This document shows, piece by piece, positions 1-12,800 of a stretch of DNA of 64,000 nt. The position numbers and the translations under genes are program-made. Origin of the DNA: Melieria omissa (taxonomy: Eukaryota; Arthropoda; Insecta; Diptera; Ulidiidae); contig OZ020269.1 in assembly GCA_963971225.1 (NCBI GenBank), positions 29,243,783-29,307,782 on the forward strand. The letters are read 5' to 3'. Numbering within the stretch: position 1 is the first letter of the stretch; every line of letters starts with the position of its first letter. The notes beneath the pieces were generated by a model, which ran no database searches, was not told the origin of the DNA, and saw only the letters and a program-made list of their open reading frames with translations.

Positions 1-452
1 ACGACAGTTTTACTCATTTTGCGCATTTCTAGGACATTTTTCAGTCTTGATTTAAAAACAAAAAAATTAAGTAAAAAAATTAAAACAAATAAAGACAAAA
101 ACTATGGCAAAATTACTTATTTTTTCACATTTCTTATGTTGCTTAGTTAAAACAAAAATTAAAAAAAATTAAAAAAATTAAAATTAAATAAAAAACTACA
201 CGTACGATAACGATTAGGATACGTTTAAATGACAAGTAGATGAACGTTTTCGCTTGTGTTGTTCCATTTTTTTTTGTGTGTGTAAAATTGCTATTTGTGA
301 CATTGTGGCGGTTGCACTCGGTAATTTAACGTAAATTATTTAACATCACATTTCACGCCCCGCCCCGTGGAGTATTTGCTTGCTTATGCCTAACGGTCGT
401 CTTCTGTTTGTCGAGCAGTTGGATGCAAACGCTCGCCGACTGCTGGACTGCT
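1..452. other. Presumed 3' untranslated region and flank
   Basis: Downstream of the stop codon on the minus strand. The sequence is AT-rich with long A-rich runs around 50-200. I see no AATAAA or ATTAAA on the minus strand, so the transcript end is probably off the window edge or uses a variant signal. Confidence 0.35.
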
Positions 453-824
453 TCACTCGTGGGCGCTGATCAGACTGCGCGCGTCCCACAGCGACAGCTG
501 CGACTGCGACAGGCGACGGTGCTGCGGGTACATCTTGTACTGGTAGACCGGATGGTGGTGAGCCGCGTACTGGTGGAACGTGGCAATGGGCATTGGCTGC
601 GGCGGCTGCGGCTGCGGCTGCAGTATGTGCTGTGATGCGGAGATTTTGCGCGAGATTTTGGGCTCCTTCTTGTGGGGGCACTTCTTCGAGGAGGTCTTGA
701 TGAAGTTGGGTATGCGCGCCAGCAGGCCACAGTAGTAGGGATCGTCCTGTTTCTTGCGCTGCTCGCATTTGCTCTTCTGCGGCGCGAGCATTGGCACTGA
801 CTGATGATAGATTTCGTAATCGGG
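453..824 (-). CDS. exp: Last coding exon, basic and Gln/Pro/His-rich tail
   Basis: Acceptor TGTCCGTTTCAG leads to PDYEIYHQSVPMLAPQKSKC, a basic stretch, then DDPYYCGLLARIPNFIKTSS, a QPQPQPPQP run and an HQYAAHHHPVYQYKMY segment. It ends LSLWDARSLISAHE at a TGA codon (453-455). Two longer overlapping open frames on the same strand read through the acceptor and are discarded. Confidence 0.8.
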   Translation of the reverse strand, partial: PDYEIYHQSVPMLAPQKSKCEQRKKQDDPYYCGLLARIPNFIKTSSKKCPHKKEPKISRKISASQHILQPQPQPPQPMPIATFHQYAAHHHPVYQYKMYPQHRRLSQSQLSLWDARSLISAHE

Positions 825-3800
825 CTGAAACGGACAGAGCAAAGGTTGCGGTTAGAGCGGCTGTCCCTGGGACAATGGCAGTGCAATCACCTAGTTAGCA
901 TTAGTAGTGGAGGCCAGTACTTTGCCATAAAGTGAGAGGACATTTTTAATTTCCCAATAGGCGACTTTGTACTGGCGTTTAGAATGTGAAGTGTTTGTGT
1001 GTGTTGGTAGGTGTGCGTGTGTGTGTGTACATGCGGAAAGTACAGAGAAATTACTTGACAACGTTAGTTTAGTACAATTTGAGGTTAGAGGTTACAATAG
1101 CGGAAAGGAAACTAAATAACAAAAGAAACAATTCTTAACACTAGAATGCCCAATCGACCGCATTGAGATCGTTTATTATTTTAATACATGGCTTTATAAA
1201 AGAAATTTGTTTGCAACAGTTATTAGTGGAGTTCATGGCATTTTAGATGTAAATTGCATTGTAGAAATTTTCGATTTTTTGCAATGTTTTCGAAAACAAT
1301 TGTAGCGACAGATTGCTACGATAGCAACTTTGGAGCTAAAATGCTATGAAGAGTGAAGTCCGCCAATATGTCTAAATGCTTAAATTGAATACAAATATGA
1401 AGGTTTTATTAAAACAAATTGAAGGCATTTAACCCTTTCGACCCCGAATTTTGCCCTGTGTCTCGATATTACTTTTTGGTATTTAAATCTTGAAACACGT
1501 TCCTAAGAAGTACCCACACAACATTTTAAGTCGCCACGCCTCTTTGTCAGAGTTCTTTGTTAGATCTAGTTTACTTTTAAACAAGTTTAGCTCAAAACGG
1601 GTTAAATAAATTTTGTATCAATATTTTTTAATTACAGAAAAATTATTTAATATTTATAGAAAAATACAAAATTATCACTTTTTGATTTTATTTACCCATT
1701 ATCAAAGAAACAGGGTTTTGATCAAACGCGCCCAATTCGTAGAATTCAATTAGAACACAAACTTTCCCTGATATTGCTGCAAATTATTAGAAATTATTTT
1801 GGGCATAAAAGTAAAATTTTTGTAATTTGCTTTGAATTCACTTCTAAAAATATTAATTTGTTGGTGCCTACTTAAATTAAAACCATAAATCAATCGTAGC
1901 TTTTGCTACAAGATGGCAAACAGGTGAAGTTGCTCTCAGGCAACTTTGGGGTCGAAAGGGTTAAGGAAAATTGTATTGGCCCAGCATTCAAGTATTAATA
2001 TTATCCCTACGAGTTGGGCTACACTGCGCTACGATACGTCTTGCTTGTGGCGAGAGCAGCCTCAACACCCAAGGCACCAGAAAACAAAATTCATATAGAA
2101 GGAAAACATCCAGCCACACTTTCTCACATACCTTTGGCACATATGGACTTTCGTCGAGGAAGCCCGCATTGAAAACGCTGCGGCGTCCCTTGCTCGAACT
2201 GCTCGAATTATTGGAATTATTCGAATCGTCAGAGGCAGCAGGCGTGGGATAGATGAGACCGACTTGACTCTCGATGGTCGAGTAGGGATCCTCGCTGCCC
2301 GATGTCGGTATGCGCATGCCCATCGCGTCCAGCGACTTGGGCAGCGCCTGTAGGCGATTCTTCAACATATCGATGGCGACTATATTTATGACCAGAATCC
2401 ACAGCGGGTTATTGATTAGATTGTTGTTGGACTTGACCAGCGACACGCCGGACAGACACTGGCGTTCTAGTCGTCTGCTCTCCGGATAGGTGCGCGAGAA
2501 TTCCCGATTGATGTTCGTTGTATATTTGCGCATGTCAAACAACTGTGAAGCGAAAATGTGTTAAAACTATACACTAAAGTTGACCAGAAAGTGGCGTCCT
2601 ACCTTGGCCGATGTGCCAGCATTCAGCGACATATTCGGCATTTGCAAAACGTCGGCGCCAATGACAGTCTCCTCGTTGGCCATGGAGGTGTTGTGCACGA
2701 AAACATTGCTCTTGCCATAGCGTTTGATGAATATGTTGCCAATGTCATCCATTTTGATTTTGAAACCTTCACCAATGGACTTTTTGGCTACTTTTGTTTC
2801 GGCATCGCGCATAGGATTGTCAAAGCCATTGAGGCCAATTCTTTGAAAAATAGAAACAAATGCAGAGTGAGTGAAATGCAGAGTTATTGGGGGAATGCAA
2901 GGGCTCACCTAACACCATCGAATCCATTTTTGGCGCCATTTATGGTAATCACAGATGATCTGGCATATGCCTTGGCAACGCGCCGATTCTTTTCGAAGAT
3001 GATGATTTTTGCCCAAATCTCATCGTCGATTTGCTCCCATTTGGCAAGTACTTCGTTGATGTGATCCTAATCGTAATCGAAATCAATTCACAATTGAATT
3101 ATTAATTTTGAAATATTGGTTTTGAAGCACTGAGACTTGGAGCGTTTTTAATGTTTAAGATGAATTATTGGTAATGTTTTGCGAAACTCACACGAAAGAG
3201 TTTTTCCTTGTCGTACCACACATCTTCTTCCTCGTCGACATTGGGTCCTATGGCATCTAAGTTGTCCAAGGAACGTGAGATTATTTTGCGACGTGAAATC
3301 ATTTTGTGAACACTTTTTGTGAGCTTCTTAGTTTGATCGATATTCAGTTTTGGGTTCTTCAGTCTTTTTGAGCGTAAATTAACTGCAAAGAGAAGACAAA
3401 TGACGAGAATTGTAAATGACGAGATTGTAAGGAAAATATAATTAAACCGTTAAATAATGAATTTTATTGATATTTTCTATATTTTATTATATTTTATATT
3501 ATATTGATATTTTCTCTATGCTTTCTATATTAAAGTTATGATGAACACAAGTTCCAAGTATTAACAAGAAATCAAACGAATAAGTGTTGAATATAGGGAT
3601 TCGATTTCGACCATAAAAAACAATTGCATGTGCATTGCACAAAGTACTCAAACACACGAACCTATTATGGTATTTGAATATGAATGTAAATTTCTATGCC
3701 CAGACATTAAAAACGTTGTTTTGTTTCATCTCATAGCAGTTCATACTCCCCTGGGTGTGTATGGATTTAGCTAAACTCGTCAAATTCTTCAGCTCAACGC

Positions 3801-6800
3801 CATTCATCCATTTGTGTTTATTCGCTACGCGGTAAGTAGCCAATAATTTTATGCAAATGTATTAACTATCGTGTAGTAGCCACAGCGGTTGCTGACTTCA
3901 TACATTGCCTACCTTCATTCACACTATTTGAGTGTATCTGAAATTACACCAGCTATGAATTTGTTTTAAATCATTTTTCGGGTTGGTTGAACGTTGGATA
4001 TTTTTCAAGCATTTGCAAAACGAATTTCAGCAAATTAAATAATTATAGCCTCGTTTAAAGAGGCTGCGAGCAGCTGCGTGCAATTTGCGTGAATGGGAAA
4101 ATACGCAGCTGAACGATAGCGAGCGAGGAGATGGCTACGAAGAGGACTACAGACGGAACGAGAGGAGAATGACTTGAATTGGCTTTTTCGGAGGAGCCCA
4201 GAGTTATTTAGTGGCTGACTAAATTTGAATATTACACGTGATTTGATTGCGATCGTCTGTAAATGGATTCGATCTGAATAACGAAATATTGACATTTCTG
4301 TGTAAATTTTTATATGGCGGCAATGCTAATGAGAACTCTTTACTTGTAGGAGAAATTTAAATTTATTGTTTTTTGAATCTTTAAACTGGAATTTCAAGAA
4401 TTTCATATTCAGGTTCTGAATGTGGAGAGTGCGTTAAATTTATTGGTGTAACGAATTTGTTTGGATTAAGAGCAGTTTGACATGTTGCAAGTGAAAGCGG
4501 CAATTGGTATTAAGCACGGCGCGTTCAAGGACGCCTACGAGTACTGGGGCAATGACATTCTATAGAATGTGTTGTGAGCTTTTTGTAGATGAATGTTGGC
4601 ATAAATGTTTGCACTGAATGTTTGAGAGAATTTGATACATTAGTACTTCTCGAGTATCAGGACGATGACATTTCATAGGTTATGTTCTGAGCTTTTTGTA
4701 GAGCAATATTGACTAAAGAGTTTACATAAAATGTTTGAGAGAATGTGTTTCTGAAGTCGCAATCAAACAGAATTCCAGATCTAATCCAAAGAAATACATA
4801 ACTCTTTGTGGGCAAACTTTCTTCAATAAATAAATTTAAAAAATTCTTGAAGCTGCAACTGGGGGCGCAAAAGCCGAAAAGTTCACTCCACTGTACGTCG
4901 TATTCTGCATTCTTTTCAAAGGTATTTGCATTATTATGTGAAGGTATGTTATTGCAGAATGAACTGTTAATGTCTTTTGCTTATTTGCAGCACAAACCAA
5001 ATACTACAGTCCGTCGAATGACTTCAACAAATATTCTTGAAAAAGACGATTATCGTTCAAATGCTGATTGAATATGAATTCGTGAAAAATTGCAGTCATT
5101 GAAAATGCATTACATCACAAATTCAAAATGAACAAAAAAGCATTTTAAGGTAATTTTGTTTCGTATTTACGAAAGACTGCAACTGCAAGGAATGGAATGT
5201 GCTGCAACAACAAAAGCGCACAGCTTATCAGCAACCATTGTTTCGGTGTCTGCGTAATGTTAATGATTTTTGTCAATTGAAACGCTCAGCAATTTGTGTT
5301 TGTGTGATAAGCCCCAACAGTCCACAAGTGCTTAAAATATGCAGCACACGTATTTTCTTGGCTGCCACCGCCCATTCGCACTCAATGAATGTGCAGCAGT
5401 TGCGGCTGGTGAAATGTGTGTTGGAAAGTGTGCACATTCACACAATGCCCAGTACTGCTTGACTGTAAGTTACAAATTAATTCAAACTAACTGCAAGTTA
5501 TTTTTAAACCACAGTTCTGTTTGTGGCCAGCAACACTTGAAATTCTCACTGCGCCTGTCAGCGCTGATTGATGGCGGCTACTGGCGATAATGAAGTTCCT
5601 TTGAAATGTTACAATTCTCAGGCGTGCATGTGGAGTGTTACTTTAGACAAAAAACAAAAGACTCAAGGCACAAACCTGCTTGCAAGCGTGGCAAATTTTT
5701 CAGGAATTTTACGCAATGTGTTGACATTTTCTTGCATTGCCATTACCAGTGGGCGTGACAAATGCAAATTATTGTTTTATTTATATATTTTTTCGAAAAC
5801 ACAAAAATTGCCGATCTTTGCAAATCGAATTGTAGTCGTTGTTGTTGTCTGCTTAAGTTCATTAACCCAAAATTGGACTTGAATTTTGATTTTGTTTAAT
5901 GTGTTTTGACCGTTTTCAGACGGCCAACGTTTGACAGTGTATTGTGTTGTGTTGCATTGTTGTTGTTGTTTGTTAGTGGTTCTTTGTGAATGCGCTGTCC
6001 AAAAGATTTCGCATATGCGAGTAGGTGTTCCGATTGCTGTTTTTACTTAATATTGCTTTATCTTATTGTTGTTGTTTTTGTTGTTGTTGTAATTTGCTTG
6101 TAACCAATTAAGCCAATGTTTGAATTTACTGAGAGAAAAAGCTGTGTGTGTGCAAGCATATGAAAAATGACCTCAATTTCGAGTTTTGGTTTTGTCGCTC
6201 TGGATTTTGCACACCGCACACAAGTGTGACAGAACGGAAATTGAAATTTGGGATATTTTTTTTGTATCGCGCTAAATAGCTGCAAGTTCTTAATTTGATT
6301 TGAAATGACATTTAAGGCAGCTGTTTGTGGTTATTACGAGTGATGGCGGTGAAAGTTAAAATGGGCCTTTGCAATAAAAAAGTTGTGTATCTAAAAATAA
6401 GTTTTCAAAAATTTTCCACACATTTTTGCGTATTTATTAATTAACTGGAATAGTGTTCCAATGTTTCAGTATAATAAAAACTTTTGATATATCAACGAAA
6501 ATCTTCAATTAACATTCAAAAAATATGTTTGTTGCGGTAACTTAAAGTCGACGCTGAAGAGGGAGAACGAGTGGAAGGAACAAGTTGAGTTGAGTTGAGT
6601 TGCTTTTTCATATCTCGATGTGACCAACTGAAGAAGGCGCGAGCAAAACAGCGGTGCCTAGAGAGAACTTTTGTCGCCTAGAGAGGCCTCCTACCCCATC
6701 TTGTGGCAGACCAATGCTTTTGGGGCCTTAAGACCTAAGTAACGATCTGAGTTAGTAATATTGTGAAAGTTACATTACTTGATTTCTCGGTCCTAGAATA

Positions 6801-9800
6801 TTAATTTTAATTTTGGAGTTTTATTTTGACTTTTATTGAATTAATCAAGTGAATAATTTAATAATCAAGTCTCAATAATTGATTATAAATAATAATCATT
6901 TAAAAAGTTTTACAGAAAAGAAAAGTCTTACAGAATTCTTATTAAAAATTAAAGGATTTCTAAATATATTTTTAAAACATACAGTTTTTAAAATTTAACA
7001 AAATCAACCCCAAAACAAAAGAAAATATTCTCACTTTAAGGTTGCATTAGTTCCCATTAGCTTTTGCAGTTCGTTTCTTAAGTCTTTAGTTTTAAAATAC
7101 TGCTTTCAGCCTTTAATTATTTTGTGGATTACTTGTAGTAAACATAATTTGTATTTATTCAATTCAAAACTTACGCTTGAAATGCAAAATTTATTTTAAT
7201 ACTTATGTATAAAATTTTTTATCATAGTCTGTTATATTTGTAACTTGAACAAATCGTCACCAATGCATTCGTCTTGAAAAGAAAGTTTCTGTTCAGCTTG
7301 TGTCACAAAAAATTCCAATAATTCAAACAGAATCCTATAACAAAGGTGTTGTAGTCTAATCTTGTTCTAAATCTCAGTCGTGTCACTGAAATGCACTAAA
7401 TTTCTTTTTTAATGTCAGCTACTTGCGACGCATTTTAAATGAAATGAAACGCCAGCGAATTTGTGTAACGGTGGCATGATGGCTGTGCCATGTCGCTGAA
7501 CACTGTGCAACAAATCGAAGTTGGTGTTTGATTTCCAACAATTTGTTGAGCAGATTTGTTAGAAGAGTAAGATATTTTATTGTTTCTTGGTTGCTGCGTG
7601 AGCACAGTGTTGGCGTTTAAAATTCTTCGCCATAGCATTCTGACTGTAGTCAGCCGTTGCCGTCGTACTTTTAACAAATTAAAAGTGGCGCAGTTTTGTT
7701 GTTGTACTGCATTATACAGACACTTTCTGGTATGCTTTCAATGCAAATCAGATTAAATAGTTGTGGCCATACGAGGCAGCGACCAAGCGCGGGTTGTCTA
7801 AATGCAACTAATTGCGACCAGGAGATACAGTGACAATGATTTTCCCCATTTTTTTCGGCTAACACTTACCAACCGATTTGCGTTTGAGCGGCAACGTTTT
7901 TAGTTTTTATTGGCTTTTGAGCGGCGCGCAGTTGTGCTCTTGATTTGTTGGTTTTATGTTTGTCATTAGTGGCGTGAAAAAGGCGTTAAAATTTAAGCAC
8001 ATTAAAGTGAGCTTTTTGTTGTTGGCCGTTTCGCCGTAAGGGTTTTGTTCAAGTGGCTAAAGCAAAGCAAATCGTCACTCTATTGAATTGTCCGTCTGCT
8101 TTTATGTTTGCTGTGCACGTAATTCAAACGATGCGTAAGTGGAGCAGTGCAGCGAGTGGCTCAAAGTGGTAAAAATCTGCTGGACACTCGATGGTTGTCT
8201 GTTAAGCGTTGCAGCTATGTGGGACGTGCGGCGTGCTCGGTGCTGTTCCGACTTGCAATTGACATTGAAATGCCAATGTGTCTTAACGTAAAGAATTTTT
8301 AATTAAAAATGGCTGAATTGTGGCGAGAAAATGTTGCATTAATTAAGGCTAATTTCAATTTGTACATGTGCGCAACTTGATGGCGCACAATTAAGTGCTT
8401 TGATTCAAGCAGCTTAAAGAATATGTAAGAACGAAAGACAGAATGAAATGATTTTTTTATAATTACAAATTAAAGTTAATTAGTTTTGTGGCGTTATATA
8501 AGCCAGTTTGTGCTTGAAGTCTTTTGTGTGGTTCTAGAAATATTCCAATTAAGAGTTGCTGCACAGCTTAAACGCTCCAGGGACAGTCACAATTGTTAAT
8601 AGCTTTGAAAAAAATTGTGTTCAAATTTATATGACTGGTTTTTGAAAGTTAAAATGCATAAAGAAATTCTGGTTTGTAGTTGAAATTGATGTATGTGTTG
8701 ATGTGCCCGCATTAAACATGAAATAATAGTTTTTAAGGGAATAAAAACTATGTTTTTATTGCAAAGATTTAAGTACAGTTGGCTGAATTAGCTGTGTATT
8801 AAGTGATCTTTAATCTCATTCTTTCGTTCTTCTTCTGTACTTATGTCGCCCCCTATTTGTGCTCCACAGCACTGGAGCTGCTGTGTAGTCCAATGTTTAC
8901 GTTTTGTATTCTGTATCACTCGTTTCTACATAAACCCAGCGGTCTCTTCATCTGCGTTTTATTCCGACGGCCAATGTTTGCTGCGACATTGTTCTACAGT
9001 TTCATATTATTTCACACTGTCTTAGTTTTTAAGAGACAAATTTAGTTTTTATTAATTCTTTCTAGTGTTTTGTAATCTAAGTAGAAAATATAAAAAAAGA
9101 AGAAATTGTTCTACAGTTTCATAACATTTCCAACCGTCTGAGTTGCAGTTTTTAGGAGACAAAACAAATTGGCTTTTCTTGTTTTTTTGTAATGAATTGA
9201 AAAAAAGATATTTCTAAGTAAAAATAGATAACAAAAAAAACATTACATAAAGCAATGTTTTATAGATGGATATAGATTATAGACAGACCACAGATATAGA
9301 TTGGTATGCTTATGGTTGCCACATATTTTAACGTATTTATCAACAAAAGCGTCAATAAGCCTTATTGTGCTTAAGAGGTCACATGTTCTTGAAATCGAGT
9401 ACATAACTTATTTATTTAATGACTCATTTATTTATCAGGTGTACAACTTTGCTTCCGCCGTTTTCCGATAGGTGGCTGTACCGGCTGAGGCTGGTTGAAA
9501 TACATAGATGGTAATGCCTTTAAAGTGAGTGTGGACAGTGCCTAACGAATTGTCATCGCCGTTTCAGTGACAGTTGTTCTTGTTTTCGTATTATTCACGC
9601 TCGAAAATGTTCGTTTATGTGCCCAATTCTCGCCATTTGCGGGAAGTTTTACTTTTCTGTTACAATTCGAAAAAAAAATGCAGCTGAAGCGCATCGAATG
9701 CTCTCAGAAACTTACGGTGATGTTGCTCTGAGTGAAAGAACGTGTCGGGAGTGGTTTCAACGTTTTAAAAATGGAAGAGCGACATGACAAAGTCATCCTC

Positions 9801-12800
9801 CAACACGACAATGCTCGGTCTCACGTCGCAAAAGTGGTCAAAAAGTACCTGGAAACGCTGAAATGGGAAGTCTTGCCCCACCCGCCGTATTCCCCAGATG
9901 TCGCCCCTTCTGACTTCCACCTATTCCGTTCGATGGCACACGGCCTGGCAGATCAACATTTTCAATCCTTCGAAGAATTGGAAAAATGATTGCTTCATGG
10001 ATAGCGTCAAAAGAGGACTCCTTTTTTCGAGCCGGGATCCGAAAATTGCCGGAAAGATGGGAGAAAGTTGTCGCTAGCGACGGACAATACTTTGAGTAAT
10101 ACATCTGTAAGCACTTTTTCGCAATAAAGCTTTTAATTTTGGAAAAAAACGGCGGAAGCAAAGTTGTACACCTGATACTTAAATACAAAAAGAGAAATTT
10201 GTATATTTTTTACATTAACATATTTAAAAAATGCACTTTTCAAGAATCGCACACTTCTGTGCTACAGTACTCATTGCAATAAATGCAGTAATAACAATAA
10301 CAACAACAACAATAGAAGCAACGCAATAGCGCCAGCAAAGAATTCATCATTCTTGACACCATTCTACACGTCAAGCACAAATATTGCTTAGAAACCGGCA
10401 TATTTACTTGTGAAAACAAAAAAAAAAATTGGTGCTGCCTTGCAGCAACAGCCAAAGGCTGATTGTGATTATGCAGCGCACGCATTCAATCGATAAAAAT
10501 ACGCAGCCGACTTACGCGCGCAACAGCAATGACCCAAACAACAGCGTGTTGGCAGTGTTGCATGGACAGTAATTGGTCGGGCGGCGCGCGTTCGGGCATG
10601 AAACGGGTACCGGTACGTCGCGACGCGTCGCTGGCTTTGGCGGCTGCGAAATTTGTATGCAGCGCACGGCGGACGGTGGCATGGGCTGACACGCATGCGC
10701 GTTGTGACATTGATTTCTTCTCTTGGTTTTGTTGTTGTTTTGGTTTTTCATGTTTTGATTTTGTCGCTTTTTAATTTGACTAAATTTTAGTACAAGTTTT
10801 CCTATGGTAATTTTTTATTTTTATTCGTTGTTGTTGTTTATTGGTGTCGGTTGTTGTTTGAATTTTTTGTGCCGACCGAGGAAACTTGACAATTTACGAG
10901 TTTTCGTAAGTGGACGTTTATGGGCTTCGACGTGTGTGCAGGAAATTCAAAATTTATATTTTAAGCTGTCGAACGTTATTTAACAGTGTAAACAAAGACA
11001 TTTTTGTAAATTTATAGCTGTTGGAAAAAGTTCGGTAATAAACCGAGGCGTACAAATTTTGTCAGTTAAAGGTTTTATTTATAGAAATTAATAAAAAATT
11101 ACAGGCAATAAAATTTCAGAATATTCTTATAAAAAATTAAAAAAAAAATTGTTTATGAATATTGAATATTATTCGTGAATAAAAATATTTACCGCTCTTA
11201 CAGTGAACTGAAACACTCGCACATTTGCTTCTCCAATTTCCCCATGTAATGCGTACATTCAAGTGTATTTTTCTTTATTATGTTAACATTTCCAATATAA
11301 ATGCTGATCTGCTGATTACTAAAATACGTTTTGATCACATCGCTGACAAATTCACATTGCTCGCATAGACGCCATTCGAAATATGCTGTGCGTTCGGGAC
11401 ATCGCAGAGCGTCGCCAAGTCGAGCGTTGGCCAGAACTTAATCACGCGGCTTTAAATAAAAATACCAGACAATTCTTTTCATCCACCTCTACTGCGCTTC
11501 ATTTCATAAGCACAGATAGTTAGCTGAATTGTATAACTGGCACGACTGTCTTGTGCGTCAGACATTGCGCGTCAACAGCGATTGGCCAAGAACACAAACA
11601 CACACACACATGCAAATCATAAAAATCACCAACAATAAAAGAAGCTGCTATGATTAAGCGCCAAAATTTTTGCCATGTATCAGTTAGCGGCTTTCGGCGA
11701 CTTTTGCCACTCTCGCGCTTACTCCCAGCCCGTTGCGTTCAAAAAATTCTGCAAAGCGCAAAAATCGTTTGCCGTTTGCTGTTTGCTGTTTGCTGTTTAC
11801 TGTCGTTGTGTTTTTTGGGTGATGATCGCATCATATTATATTTAATTAACTTGCTGGCCTTTCATGTTTATTGCTTGGCTGTTATTTTCGGCCACACCGC
11901 GCCGCACGTTGTTGTTACTATTGCGGCTAATGTTGGCGTACGGTTTTGATTCGTAAGCTGCTTTAAGTTGGCTTGTAATGTGAGTGCGCAGCTTCAATGA
12001 AAACGGCAAATTGCGCACGGTTTGTTGTTATTTTGACTTGGGGCAATTTTTGCCGACAGCTACTTTACATTTTTGCAAAGTAAGAAATTTAGAAAAAATT
12101 TGAATATAAATTTTTTTTAGAGAAACAAATTCGAAAACTACGTGTTTGGCGAAAAAGTGACAAGAAGATGTAGGTAAATTGCGCATGAATAACTATTGAA
12201 GAATGAAATCGTAAATAATGATTATTTTTAAGTGAAGAATTCTTAAAGCATGAAACATTCTTTAAATATAGATATTCTTAAGGAATGCGTGGGAAATATT
12301 TAGCAAAACATAGATAAAAATTGCGGCATTCTTTTAATGTTTGCATAATTTTCGCACATTTAAAAAAAATTCATCAAACTGCAATTGAAAATAATAGTTA
12401 AACCAATACAAACTAAATTGTTTTCTCAACTATTTAAAAATGTTTTAAAATCTCGGTGCAATTTCACTTGAATAAATCGTCAATCGCCAAATCGTTCAGG
12501 TTAGTTTCCTGAAAAAGTTCACTTGAACATCAACTGATTGCTTTTTGTGATAGTAGGCGACTTCCGCTGCGGTCACAAAGCTCGCTATCTTCCTGTTGTC
12601 TAAAGTTTGAAGCTCAGTAAGGATAGTCAGAAACGTAAAACCCACGAAATGTTAGTCTTTTCATAATCAGGAATAAATATTAATACACTTTGTGTATCAT
12701 TTCATCTTCATGTTGTGAATTCACACTGGATTGGTGTAACTGCCTATATTACGGCGGTGGTAACCACGAGGATTTCAATGTGAATCTCGGTATCTACCTG

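Noticed and set aside
2558..3064. 168-codon plus-strand open frame
   Set aside because: Antisense shadow of the MH2 exons; it runs through two well-supported introns on the other strand.
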